Shown here piece by piece: positions 41,720 to 50,173 of a DNA stretch of 64,000 nucleotides (positions are counted from its first letter, which is position 1; every line of letters begins with the position of its first letter). The notes under the pieces are model-generated. The model saw only the letters and a list, made by a program, of their open reading frames with translations. It was not told the origin of the DNA and ran no database searches. The stretch is from Solirubrobacteraceae bacterium (lineage in GTDB: Bacteria > Actinomycetota > Thermoleophilia > Solirubrobacterales > Solirubrobacteraceae). The stretch is from NCBI GenBank assembly GCA_016463515.1, contig JAEMRF010000001.1, positions 1-64,000 on the forward strand, in the 5' to 3' direction. A program made the position numbers and the translations under genes.

Positions 41720-43510
41720 ATGGCCAAGACCAAGCCCGGAGGGCCCTCAGAGGGCTCAAGACGGGCCGCCCACCGGCGGGCAGTCGGCCCGCCGCCCACC
41801 GCGATGTTCTCGCCCACCGACGCAGCGCACACCCCTGCGATCGGCTCGCTCGAGTACGTCGCCCTCGACGACATCGTCCTCGCCGACAACCCACGCCGCG
41901 ACATCGACCAAGACGACATCGACGACCTCGCACGCATGCTGCTGACCCACGGCCAGACCAAGCCGTGTGGCGGGCGACGAACAGACGACGGCAAGGTCCG
42001 CATCTACGCCGGCCAACAGCGCAAGCTCGCCGCCGACCGCACCCGTGAACTCGTCAAGCAGGACGCCGAGTGGCGCGGCAGCAAACCCATCTCGGGGATC
42101 TGGGTCCTGCTCCGCGACGACCTGCGATCCGAGGTCGAATGGCGCCGCTACCAGGCGCAAGAGAACGCCGGGATCCCACTCTCCTTCCGCGACGAGCAAG
42201 ACATGTTCGCGTACTTCTGGGAAGCCGCCGCGGGACTCCCAGAAGACCAGCGGCTCCAGCAGACCCGCCTGGACTGCGGCTTCTCCGCGGCCACCGCGCA
42301 GAACCACCGTCGGCAACTCGTCCTCCCACAGGCGATCCGACACCGGGTAGCGCGACGACCCAAAGGTGACCAGATCAGCATCGGGGTCGCCAACCAGCTC
42401 GCCGACATCTACAACGCATCCCCGCCGCTCGCCGGCACCGTCGCCGACTGGATCACCACACCCGCACGAAACAGCCAGGCGGCCACCGACATCCAGGCGG
42501 CCGTCCTGGCAGCACTGCGCACCAGCGAGGACGCGTACGCAGTAGCCCTACACCACGGCACCAGCATCGACGCCGCCCAAGCGCTCAGAGACACCGTCCC
42601 CGAGCTGCAGGACGACAAAACGATCGCCCGCGCCGCAGGCATCCTCGGCTGCGGCGGGGGAGAGGTCCCGGCTCGCTTGGTCGCCCTCACCCACAAGGCC
42701 CAGCAGTGCAGCGCTCAGATCGCCATCACCGAAGCGGTGCAGGATCGTGCGATCACCACACGTTGCGCGTGGGTGCATCGGAGCGACATCGACCGCGAGC
42801 CGATGGTGTTGCTCATCGACCCCGTGTTCATGATCGACCTCGTCATGGACGCCATCCGGGGCGCGAAGGCCCCCACAGACGCGCCGGCACCCACCGAGCC
42901 GCCCGCCAAGCCACAGGCCGATCCCAGTCCCAGCAACCCCCGCACGGACGCGGATTCAACAGGCGACCTCGATCCGAGTTCGGCTGATCGCAGGCCAAGC
43001 CGTTCTGCGGTGGCGCGCAACCTGGGACTAGGCCAAGACATCACCGCCGGACTGCTGACTCTGAGCGCGGACCAGGCCGACGGCCTGCGGATCGTCGTCT
43101 GCCGCCTGCTCGCCTCGCAGTACGGCGACGCCCTCGCGTTCGGAGCTGCATGGACGAGCAGGGACCGCCAGCAGCGCACCAAGCAGATGGCGCCGTACAC
43201 ACCCATGGACATCGACGTGATCGTCGCGCTCGAGGTGGAGCGCGCACTCGCCGATGCCGACCCGCTGCGCGGCATCGCTCAGCTTGCGACCAGGATCGCG
43301 GCCTCGGTGTTCCTCGATCCCGAGGGCGCCATCACCGACGGACCGCTCGACGCCGAGCGCGTGACCCCGAAGACCCACGAGGTCGCGGCTACGACAGACC
43401 GCGCGCTCTGGGACCTCATGCGCCCCATGCTCTCGCCCGCCGTCGTGGCGATGCACCGCGACACATACGCCGAGCCCACCGCAGAGACGCCCGTACCACC
43501 GCTCGCGTAG
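41720..43510 (+). CDS. ParB-domain protein (second ParB-like protein)
   Basis: The 596-residue protein has a ParB N-terminal domain at about 43-112 (VLADNPRRDIDQDDIDDLAR, then YAGQQRKLAADR in place of GERRxxA). A YQAQENAGIPLS segment at about 155 corresponds to the second ParB box. An HTH-like region follows at about 190-215. The C-terminal 200 residues are unrelated to ParB, with a proline-rich linker (about 385-425). No ParA is next to it, so a role in DNA compaction, regulation or as a ParB-type nuclease is more likely than classical partition. Confidence 0.75.
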   Translation: MAKTKPGGPSEGSRRAAHRRAVGPPPTAMFSPTDAAHTPAIGSLEYVALDDIVLADNPRRDIDQDDIDDLARMLLTHGQTKPCGGRRTDDGKVRIYAGQQRKLAADRTRELVKQDAEWRGSKPISGIWVLLRDDLRSEVEWRRYQAQENAGIPLSFRDEQDMFAYFWEAAAGLPEDQRLQQTRLDCGFSAATAQNHRRQLVLPQAIRHRVARRPKGDQISIGVANQLADIYNASPPLAGTVADWITTPARNSQAATDIQAAVLAALRTSEDAYAVALHHGTSIDAAQALRDTVPELQDDKTIARAAGILGCGGGEVPARLVALTHKAQQCSAQIAITEAVQDRAITTRCAWVHRSDIDREPMVLLIDPVFMIDLVMDAIRGAKAPTDAPAPTEPPAKPQADPSPSNPRTDADSTGDLDPSSADRRPSRSAVARNLGLGQDITAGLLTLSADQADGLRIVVCRLLASQYGDALAFGAAWTSRDRQQRTKQMAPYTPMDIDVIVALEVERALADADPLRGIAQLATRIAASVFLDPEGAITDGPLDAERVTPKTHEVAATTDRALWDLMRPMLSPAVVAMHRDTYAEPTAETPVPPLA

Positions 43511-43520
43511 TCACACCCGA

Positions 43521-43534
43521 CTGCCCCCCGGCAG
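43521..43534 (+). promoter_or_regulatory. NTGCC-CCCC-GGCAN' hairpin element, copy B
   Basis: CTGCC-CCCC-GGCAG, 10 bases after the 43510 stop and 114 bases before the next ATG. It is the only copy not close to a start, so it may act as part of the terminator cluster. Confidence 0.45.
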
Positions 43535-43550
43535 ACGACAGCATCACGGC

Positions 43551-43619
43551 AGGGCCGACAGACAGCGGCCCTCGCCTCCAAACCGTCGCCCCGCCCGCCT
43601 CCCGACCGGGCGGGGCGAC
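43551..43619 (+). terminator. Two tandem hairpin terminators
   Basis: AGGGCCG-ACAGACAG-CGGCCCT (43551-43572) is followed by GTCGCCCCGCCCG paired with CGGGCGGGGCGAC (43585-43619, 13 bp). Element copy 12 starts three bases after the second stem. Confidence 0.7.
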
Positions 43620-43621
43620 AC

Positions 43622-43634
43622 CCATTCACCACAC
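43622..43634 (+). promoter_or_regulatory. CCATTCACCA start-associated element, copy 12
   Basis: CCATTCACCACAC, 14 bases before ATG 43649 of the annealing-protein gene, with GGAGGAA between. Confidence 0.85.
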
Positions 43635-43648
43635 CACGGAGGAACACG

Positions 43649-44686
43649 ATGAGCACGAACGGTGCCACCGTCACCATCGACCCACCGCAGGAAGAAGACC
43701 GCGGAGCCTGGCTGACCGACCTGCGCAAGCAGGCCGCCGAGATCCGCGAGGCGCACAAGTACGAGGGGAAGATCACTCCCGCGCTGCACGCCGCACTGCT
43801 CGACCTCCTGTACGTCCCGGTCCCCGACACGTACATCAAGCACACCCCGCCGGTGACCGGCAAGCCGTACCACTCCACCGGCCTCGCGTCGGCCCAGCCG
43901 CAGATCGACCAGATGAACGCGGTGCTTGGCTGCCACTGGCGCGCCCTGACGCACTTCGAAGACGCCGGGCAGACCTGCAAGGCCGTCATCGTGATCGGCA
44001 ACAACCTCGCAGCCGTCAGCCTCTCCCCGGACGGCAGCCTGGTCATCGGCGACACCGCTGAGATCCTCGTCATCCAGGACGGCTGGGGCAGCCACGAGCG
44101 CGGCAGCCGCGGCAACATCATGAAGGGCGCGACCACCAACGCGCTCAAGCGCGTGCTCGCCGCGTGCGGACCCGGCGCGAACGTCTACCGCCTCGACATC
44201 GACCCCGAGCTGCTCGGCCCGCAGGAAGGACAGTCCAACTGGACAGGCCAGCACAACGGCGGCGGTGCCCCCGCGAGCCCCGGGTTGGCCAGCGACGCGC
44301 AGCGCAAGCTGATCCGCGGCCGTGCGAAGGATGCACGGCTGACCGACACCGACCTGGCGAACATCATGCTCGTCGCCGGCGGCGGGCCCGGCGGTGCGCC
44401 CACCCAGCCGCAGCAGGCCACCGAGTACTGCGACCAGGTCCTCGCCCGTCTGCCGCGACACCTCGTCGACCCGGTGCTCGAGGGGATCCAGGCCGCGCAG
44501 GCCGGCCCACAGACCCCGGCACCCATCCCCGCCAGCGATCTCGCGGGCTTGCCGCCCGCACCCGCGCCCGCCCCGGCCCAGATGCCCCCCGCACCCGTGT
44601 CCACGACGCTGCCGGCGGGCCGCGATGGGTACGCCCAGCCGGACCTCGGCGCACTGTCGAACATCGTCAACCCCGCACAGCAGTGA
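43649..44686 (+). CDS. Rad52-like single-strand annealing protein
   Basis: The 345-residue protein is likely to anneal complementary single strands in recombination. Residues about 55-185 fit the Rad52/22 superfamily: Y-H-S-T-G start, paired strands AVIVIGNNLAAVSLSPDGSL, the basic-to-helix segment NIMKGATTNALKRVLAACG and a YRLDID end. The C-terminal third is Pro/Ala-rich and flexible, with PAQMPPAPV also found in this element's SSB. Its stop overlaps the start of a Cas4/RecB-like exonuclease (GTGA), the usual phage recombinase-exonuclease pairing. Confidence 0.8.
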   Translation: MSTNGATVTIDPPQEEDRGAWLTDLRKQAAEIREAHKYEGKITPALHAALLDLLYVPVPDTYIKHTPPVTGKPYHSTGLASAQPQIDQMNAVLGCHWRALTHFEDAGQTCKAVIVIGNNLAAVSLSPDGSLVIGDTAEILVIQDGWGSHERGSRGNIMKGATTNALKRVLAACGPGANVYRLDIDPELLGPQEGQSNWTGQHNGGGAPASPGLASDAQRKLIRGRAKDARLTDTDLANIMLVAGGGPGGAPTQPQQATEYCDQVLARLPRHLVDPVLEGIQAAQAGPQTPAPIPASDLAGLPPAPAPAPAQMPPAPVSTTLPAGRDGYAQPDLGALSNIVNPAQQ

Positions 44687-45933
44687 ACGCGCTCGCCGAA
44701 CCGCCCGTCGCAGCGCACGCGGGTCAGGTCGGGCTGCCGCTCGACCTGCCCGTCCGCTACGACGGGCAGCGCATCACCCACCTGTCGGCCTCCAGCGTCA
44801 CCGCGTTCATCGCCTGCCCCGACGCGTGGCGTCGCCGCTACCTGCTCGGCGAACGGACCCAGCCCGACGGCGTCATGGTCCTCGGACGCGCCGTCGACGA
44901 AGCGCTGACCCTGCTGCACACCGACCAGATGGCCGGCGTCGCGATGAGCGCCGACCAGTGCCTGGACGCCTACCGGGACGCGTGGAACACGGAGATCGAG
45001 AGCGAAGCCGACCGCCTCGGGATCAACTGGAGCGACGAGCTCCCTGAGAACCGCGCGTTCGACATGGGGCTCCGGATGGTCCAGGTGGCGCTTCGCGAAC
45101 TCGTCCCCAGACTCGGAACCGCCACCTCGGTGCAGCGGCGCTTCGAGCGCCGGCTGCACCCCGACGCCACATGGACCCTGATCGGGTACCCCGACCTGGA
45201 GACCGTACGCGAGCAGACGTGCTGGACGCTCGAGGACGGCACGGTCCTCGAGCAGGACACCGGCGAGGAGATGCCTACGATCGGCGTGCCGTGGGATGAC
45301 GCCCCGGCCGGTTACCGGATCGCGACGTACAAGGGCCCGCTCGACGACGTACTCGTCAGTCGCATCGCCGGGCTGCACCTGCTCGACGAACTCGACGCCG
45401 ACCGGATCGCCGAACGACTCGCCTGCGAGCTCGCCGACGCCCTGCCGGGCAGCAAACCCGGGCCGCGACGCACTCAGGTCCGGCACGTCGTCGACCCGCC
45501 ACCGAGCAAGCGGCCCGACATGGTCCCCGTCCCCGTCTGGGAGTTCACCGGCCGTCGCGAAGTCGTGCAGGTCGCGGGGGTCGCCGACTACAAGATGAAG
45601 GGCAAGCGCGTCACGCAGGCGCGAGCCGACACCGACGTCCAAGCCGGCCTGTATCTCGCCGACTGGGCGCTCAGCGGTCGCGGGCCCGCGGACTTCCGGT
45701 TCGCACAGGTCATCCGCGACGAGGAACGGCCCACCCACGCGATCACCCGCACCAAGCGGAACAACGCGCAGCTGCGAGCCGCCCTACTGCGCGTCTGCTC
45801 GGTCGCCACCCAAATCGACGCGATGTACCGGGCACTGGGCCCAGACCGGCCCTGGGGGTTCGCCGCACCAGACCACTGGAAGTGCCGGATGTGCGACTAC
45901 GCGCCGACCTGCCCCATCGGATCGACGCGATGA
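44683..45933 (+). CDS. RecB/Cas4-like PD-(D/E)XK exonuclease with Fe-S cysteines
   Basis: In the 416-residue nuclease, SASSVTAFIACPDAWRRRYL (36-55) is the RecB-nuclease entry motif with the first cluster cysteine C45. GRAVDEAL holds the conserved GxxxH-like helix. GYPDL carries the metal Asp, and ADYKMKG (301-307; D302, K304) is the DxK core, followed by DVQAGLYLAD (QxxxY). C401, C404 and C410 with C45 make an AddB/Cas4-type 4Fe-4S set. It should resect ends to supply single strands to the Rad52-like protein, with which it is co-translated. Confidence 0.85.
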   Translation: MNALAEPPVAAHAGQVGLPLDLPVRYDGQRITHLSASSVTAFIACPDAWRRRYLLGERTQPDGVMVLGRAVDEALTLLHTDQMAGVAMSADQCLDAYRDAWNTEIESEADRLGINWSDELPENRAFDMGLRMVQVALRELVPRLGTATSVQRRFERRLHPDATWTLIGYPDLETVREQTCWTLEDGTVLEQDTGEEMPTIGVPWDDAPAGYRIATYKGPLDDVLVSRIAGLHLLDELDADRIAERLACELADALPGSKPGPRRTQVRHVVDPPPSKRPDMVPVPVWEFTGRREVVQVAGVADYKMKGKRVTQARADTDVQAGLYLADWALSGRGPADFRFAQVIRDEERPTHAITRTKRNNAQLRAALLRVCSVATQIDAMYRALGPDRPWGFAAPDHWKCRMCDYAPTCPIGSTR

Positions 45934-46372
45934 CCGACACCCTGCGCGCACAGGTCGCCGCGGCGGGTACGGAGCCGCCGACCTCGAGCAGATCGCAACC
46001 GCGGCGTGGCCGGACTTCACACCCGGCCACCGGCTCGACGACAACCGGCTACGCGCCATGGCCGAGGTGATCCTGCCGCTCTGCATCGACGGGCTCGTCC
46101 GACCAGGGGCGATCGGCCCACTGCTCGAGGCATACCGAACCGAGCACCCCGACTGGCGGGCCCGGTTCTGGCGCGTCCGCCAGCAGATAGCTGACCGCCG
46201 CCGCAACGACACCGCGCTCCCACCGCTGTGGGGCCACGGCGAACACGAACTGACCGCAGATGGACTCGCCGCGCTGCAAGCCCTCACCGGCCGATCCGAG
46301 CACGACCTGCTCGCCGACCCAGCGATCACCGCAACTGCCACGGAACGCGGGGGGGTGCCGCACGCGGCCTGA
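45930..46372 (+). pseudogene. Hypothetical protein, apparent one-base deletion near the 5' end
   Basis: ATG 45930 overlaps the exonuclease stop and codes MTDTLRAQVAAAG before losing sense. A different frame continues with GYGAADLEQIATAAWPDFTP and runs openly to 46372, containing PGHRLDDNRLRAMAEVILPL. One missing G near 45965-45968 (GCGGGT for GCGGGGT) would join them into a protein of about 147 residues. Otherwise translation would have to begin at ATG 46058 (104 residues). The downstream part has good codon bias. Function unknown. Confidence 0.55.
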
Positions 46373-46414
46373 GCACGACTCACGCACAACACGCCACACA
46401 CGCAAGGAGGCACA

Positions 46415-46747
46415 TTGCCCACCGTCAGCATCGACATCAAGAACACCGGGTTCAACGGATGGACCCGCCTGTACGCCCCCACCGTTGACGCGCCCTACTG
46501 GCGCGACGACGGCGGCGCGGCCGTCGGATACGCGGAGATCACCGCCGGCCTGGCCGAGAAGCAGCGCGCTGAGATCGACGAGATCCACCTCGCCGCGATC
46601 ACCGAGATCGCCCGTGCAGGAATCACGCTGGCCCGGGGAGGCCGCTCGCAACACGGGGCCGCCCGGGCGACGATCACGGCCACCAAGCGCCTGCTCGACG
46701 AGGTGATCGGTATGTCGCCGGCGAGTTCATGGGCGCCCGCGGCATGA
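46415..46747 (+). CDS. Hypothetical protein, TTG start
   Basis: The 110-residue product starts at TTG 46415, chosen because AAGGAGG stands at ideal spacing and the next ATG is far inside. It has N-terminal strands (PTVSIDIKNTGFNGWTRLYA) then helices. It is coupled to 46744 by ATGA. Confidence 0.6.
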   Translation: MPTVSIDIKNTGFNGWTRLYAPTVDAPYWRDDGGAAVGYAEITAGLAEKQRAEIDEIHLAAITEIARAGITLARGGRSQHGAARATITATKRLLDEVIGMSPASSWAPAA

Positions 46748-46980
46748 GCTCTGCGACCCGGCAGCACCGGCGCCTGGCGTGCAACACGCCCTGGGCAACC
46801 TACGTCGTCGAGGAGCACACCAACCGCCGCGCGGCCAGACGCGTCGGGCTGCTCGGGGCGACCACGCACATCGAGCACGAGCACGGCACCTGGCGCCGCA
46901 GCCGCGACGGGCGACCCATCCCCGATCGCCACGCCCAGATCCTCGACCAGTTGGCCGCTGACCTCGCGGAGCCGACATGA
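46744..46980 (+). CDS. Small basic hypothetical protein
   Basis: The 78-residue product is coupled on both sides by ATGA. It is beta-rich and His/Arg-rich (THIEHEHGTWRRSRDGRPIP). Function unknown. Confidence 0.5.
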   Translation: MSSATRQHRRLACNTPWATYVVEEHTNRRAARRVGLLGATTHIEHEHGTWRRSRDGRPIPDRHAQILDQLAADLAEPT

Positions 46981-47249
46981 GCGCCGAGGACACCCCTGTC
47001 GAGTACGAGGTACGTCCCGACACGCGCCCGGACGCCCTGCGGCTCGCCCCGTGGATCTTGCACGCGGCCTCGTTGCAGGTCCCGATCCGCGTCGCGCTCC
47101 GCGACGGACGCCAGATCGTCGGGCGGGTCGACACGGTCCTGACCGCCCGCGCCGCCGGAGCACCCAAAGACGACGATTGGGTGCGATTCGGCATCGCCGG
47201 AGAGACGGTCAGCGCCAACGACATCGTCGGCGTCTCACAGGAGCCGTGA
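46977..47249 (+). CDS. Small hypothetical protein
   Basis: In the 90-residue protein, residues 30-85 form a beta barrel-like set of strands (PIRVALRDGRQIVGRVDTVL, WVRFGIAGETVSANDIVGV) resembling Sm/SH3-like folds. Coupled by ATGA and GTGA. Confidence 0.5.
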   Translation: MSAEDTPVEYEVRPDTRPDALRLAPWILHAASLQVPIRVALRDGRQIVGRVDTVLTARAAGAPKDDDWVRFGIAGETVSANDIVGVSQEP

Positions 47250-47782
47250 GAACCATGCTCGATCGGCTCGACACCCCCGACGAGCGGCTCATGCGTGTCG
47301 CGATCACCCTCGCGTTCCGCTCCGCCCTCGACGAGGGCGATATGCCGTTCGCCGCACTGGCCGTCGCGGACGGCACGATCATCGCGTCAGCCTCCAGCAC
47401 GGAGCTGCGCGACGGCGACCGCACCGCCCACGCCGAACTACACGTCATCCGCCAGGCCGCGAAGCTCGCCGGCCCCGACCTCGGCGAGATCACGCTCTAC
47501 AGCACGCACGAACTGTGCGCCATGTGCTCCTGCGCCGCGCTGCACGCCGGGGTCGGCCGAATCGTCATCGGCTCCGAGCGCACCGACCTACCGCACCTAT
47601 TCCGGGCCAAACCCGCCGTGCTCGCCGCGCTCGTCGCCGACAGCACACACCAGCCGCAGATCACCACGGGCGTCCTGCGAGACGGCGCGATCGCGTTGCT
47701 CGACGCCTGCCTGCCCGCCCTGCTTGGCCGACCCCGTCGGCCGCTGGCGAGCCTCTACCACGACCACCAGGAGCACCAATGA
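47246..47782 (+). CDS. Cytidine/deoxycytidylate deaminase-superfamily protein
   Basis: The 178-residue zinc deaminase has HAE (62-64, catalytic Glu64) and C91-x2-C94 (HELCAMCSC), the zinc ligands of the CDA fold. The helix AMCSCAALHAG resembles guanine/tRNA-adenosine deaminases, in which PCxMC is usual; here Leu replaces Pro. The substrate could be a nucleotide or base. It starts at GTG 47246, overlapping the previous stop. With the MazG-like and HD-like genes it suggests control of nucleotide pools. Confidence 0.8.
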   Translation: MRTMLDRLDTPDERLMRVAITLAFRSALDEGDMPFAALAVADGTIIASASSTELRDGDRTAHAELHVIRQAAKLAGPDLGEITLYSTHELCAMCSCAALHAGVGRIVIGSERTDLPHLFRAKPAVLAALVADSTHQPQITTGVLRDGAIALLDACLPALLGRPRRPLASLYHDHQEHQ

Positions 47783-48285
47783 ACACCAACCCCGACGAGC
47801 GAGCCACCCTCGCCGAACTCACCGAGAACCAGCTCACCACGCTGAAGGCGATCCGATCGCTGCGCGGCGCCTGCACCGCCCGGCAGGTCAGCGACATCAT
47901 CGGCCGCGACGCGTCACCTGACCTGCAGCGCCTCGCCGCGCGAGGCCTCGTCATCGCCGAAGGACGGACCCGTGGACGGCGGTACACCGCCGTCGGGGTC
48001 CGCGCCTCCGCCGACTACAAGCCCGGCGAGCTCTCCAGCGAAACCGCCCGCCAGGAGAACGACGGGGTCCTACGGGTCAAGGTGCTCGACCTGTTGCGGC
48101 GCGACCCGACCACCAAGACGGTCGGTCGGCTCGCCCAGGTCACCCTCCGCGAACCGGACGCCATCGAAGCCGCGGTCCGCCAGCTCATGAACGACGGCCG
48201 CGTCGTCCGCACCGACGACGGTTCACTCGACGCGATCAGCCGCGCAGAGGAACGCGCCCGCCGTCGGGCGCGGGTGCTGCGATGA
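47779..48285 (+). CDS. Tandem winged-helix-like hypothetical protein
   Basis: The 168-residue protein has two similar helical units, each ending in a wing: TENQLTTLKAIRSLRGACTA...LQRLAARGLVIAEGR...RYTAVG, and VKVLDLLRRDPTTKTVGRLA...AVRQLMNDGRVVRTDDG. It is likely DNA-binding. Coupled by ATGA on both sides. Confidence 0.6.
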   Translation: MNTNPDERATLAELTENQLTTLKAIRSLRGACTARQVSDIIGRDASPDLQRLAARGLVIAEGRTRGRRYTAVGVRASADYKPGELSSETARQENDGVLRVKVLDLLRRDPTTKTVGRLAQVTLREPDAIEAAVRQLMNDGRVVRTDDGSLDAISRAEERARRRARVLR

Positions 48286-48731
48286 ACCCGCCAGAGCCGA
48301 CCAGTAACGGCCGACGCAACGGGTGGGCGACCCTCCTGCGCGCCCACGACCGCACACACCGCGCCGAGTGGGACGAGCACCGCCCGCTCGCACGGCTTGC
48401 CGGCTACGGGATCCTCCTCATCAGCGGCCTGGACGGGCACTGGAGCCGAGCCAGCGAGAACGCTCTCGCTCGTGACTGCCGCCTGCCACGCCTCGACGCG
48501 CTGACAGTCACCGAGGTCAGCGCGATCCTCGGAGACGACCCGGCCTCCCAGCGGCAACTGCGCCGCCACAGCATCACCCGAGCCCGCGCACTGCACGAAC
48601 GCAGCCGGGTACTGCGCCAGCAGGGGCGGCCCGGCGAGGCGATCAGTACCTCGCTGAGCGCGGTACTGCTCCACGGCGAAGCCGAGCGCGCCTGGCGGGA
48701 CTACCTACGGGCCACCGGACGCTCAGCATGA
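48282..48731 (+). CDS. Hypothetical helical protein
   Basis: The 149-residue, basic, Arg-rich and helical product has a central unit (TVTEVSAILGDDPASQRQLR) resembling an HTH. Coupled by ATGA to both neighbours. Confidence 0.55.
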   Translation: MNPPEPTSNGRRNGWATLLRAHDRTHRAEWDEHRPLARLAGYGILLISGLDGHWSRASENALARDCRLPRLDALTVTEVSAILGDDPASQRQLRRHSITRARALHERSRVLRQQGRPGEAISTSLSAVLLHGEAERAWRDYLRATGRSA

Positions 48732-49111
48732 AACTGACCTTCCAGTTCTCCGAGGACTGGCTGATCTTCGCTCGCGCCGACGACGGGTCCTGGTGGACGA
48801 CGTGCTGCGAGACGTGGCCCGAGTGGCTCGACGCCGCCGAGAGCACTGGCCATGACCCAGACGACTGGGACGCCGTCGACCGGCTCGCCGCCGCCGATGG
48901 CGCGATCGAGCAGCACATCCTCCCGCGCATCACCGCGTGGGACACACGCCTCAGCCCCACCGCCAGCGTCGTTTCCCAGTCAACCGGTGCCGGTCTGATG
49001 CGCGCCATCGCCGAACACCGCCGCGGCCACCTCGGAATCCCGGCGTGGGAGCAGGTCCCGCCCAGCCACTGGGACGAGCTCGACGCACGCCGCCGCCAGC
49101 AAGCCACCTGA
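48728..49111 (+). CDS. Hypothetical protein
   Basis: The 127-residue, tryptophan-rich first half (EDWLIFARADDGSWWTTCCE) suggests a compact beta domain; the rest is helical. No family is recognised. Last of the coupled chain that begins at 46415. Confidence 0.55.
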   Translation: MKLTFQFSEDWLIFARADDGSWWTTCCETWPEWLDAAESTGHDPDDWDAVDRLAAADGAIEQHILPRITAWDTRLSPTASVVSQSTGAGLMRAIAEHRRGHLGIPAWEQVPPSHWDELDARRRQQAT

Positions 49112-49128
49112 ACCGGAGGACGCCACAC

Positions 49129-49506
49129 ATGGCCGTCATCACCATCAACCCGCTCGAGATCCTCGACGGCGACGACATCACCGTCATTGACCTGCATTCC
49201 CTCTCCAACCACGACACCGATCCGCACACCGTGCTCGACGCGCTCGAGGCGATCCAGCCGCTCAGCGTCCGTGTCACCGACCGGCTCCTGTCCATCGCCG
49301 ACGACCACCCCGACCTGAGCTACACCGTGCTCAACCACGCTGGGCTCCCCGCGGTCGCCGCTCTGCCGCGCCGCCTCCCGTTCATCGGCGCCTATTGGAA
49401 CCGAGGTCTGCACGCCCTGGGCGCCCCTGCTGTTGGCCTCGCAGGCCGATACCTCGTGCTCGCCGACACCCAGGTCAGCCGCGACCTCTTCGCCCCGCCG
49501 TTCTGA
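49129..49506 (+). CDS. Hypothetical protein
   Basis: The 125-residue product starts at an ATG after CCGGAGGACG. The acidic N-terminus has a DGDDITVIDLHSLSNHDTD strand-turn; a hydrophobic stretch LGAPAVGLAGRYLVLA lies near the end. Not convincingly membrane-bound. Confidence 0.5.
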   Translation: MAVITINPLEILDGDDITVIDLHSLSNHDTDPHTVLDALEAIQPLSVRVTDRLLSIADDHPDLSYTVLNHAGLPAVAALPRRLPFIGAYWNRGLHALGAPAVGLAGRYLVLADTQVSRDLFAPPF

Positions 49507-49522
49507 GCCGGCACGCCGGCCC

Positions 49523-49535
49523 CCGTTCACCAACC
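49523..49535 (+). promoter_or_regulatory. CCATTCACCA start-associated element, copy 13 (variant)
   Basis: CCGTTCACCAACC, the only copy with a core change (A to G), 18 bases before ATG 49554. GTTCACC equals an actinobacterial PhoP-box half-site. Confidence 0.75.
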
Positions 49536-49553
49536 AGGCAAAAGGACACACCC

Positions 49554-49940
49554 ATGACCCTTGACCTCACCATGCTCAGCGACGAGTCGCTGACTCGCCG
49601 CGAGCAGCTGCTCGCCAACATCGCCACCCAGCTGCAGGTCGATACCGCCGCGACCAGCCGAGCGCAGGCCGACCTCACCCTCGAACGAGCGCGCCGCGCG
49701 CTGCTTGCCGACCATCCGAACGTCGGGTACCTCGAGTTCACGTACGGCGGCGTCGCGCTCGAAGAGCACGAGCCGCGCCTCATCTTCTCGCAGGCTTACA
49801 CGTACGCGGGCAGCCCGATCGGAGAGGTCACGGCCGACGACCTGCAGTTCGGAGACCTGGAACTCGCCGAAGTCGAGGAGGCGATCACCTCCCTCGGCCC
49901 GATCGACCCCTCCACCCAGCGAGCGCTGGCGGTCGCCTGA
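49554..49940 (+). CDS. Hypothetical coiled-coil protein
   Basis: The 128-residue acidic protein has a long N-terminal helix (SDESLTRREQLLANIATQLQ) then strands. ATG 49940 of the next gene shares a base with its stop (TGATG). Confidence 0.55.
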   Translation: MTLDLTMLSDESLTRREQLLANIATQLQVDTAATSRAQADLTLERARRALLADHPNVGYLEFTYGGVALEEHEPRLIFSQAYTYAGSPIGEVTADDLQFGDLELAEVEEAITSLGPIDPSTQRALAVA

Positions 49941-50173
49941 TGCAGCTCACCGGCATCAAGAAGGGCGACGTCGTACGCGTTGACCACGGAGGCCGCCGCT
50001 TCATGGCGTGGGTCGATGCGCATCACCCGGCGGCACCGGGCATCCAGGCTCGGTTGACCATCACCCCGATTACCGGCGGCATCACCTGGCGCGAAGCAAA
50101 AGCCAGCGAGATCGTCGGCCACTACCGCCGCAGCAAACAGAGCACCGACCACCTCGGGAAGGGGCTGACATGA
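49940..50173 (+). CDS. Small SH3-like hypothetical protein
   Basis: The 77-residue protein opens GIKKGDVVRVDHGGRRFMAW, typical of SH3-like or KOW-like barrels. It is coupled to dnaX by ATGA, so it may be co-translated with the clamp loader. Confidence 0.55.
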   Translation: MQLTGIKKGDVVRVDHGGRRFMAWVDAHHPAAPGIQARLTITPITGGITWREAKASEIVGHYRRSKQSTDHLGKGLT

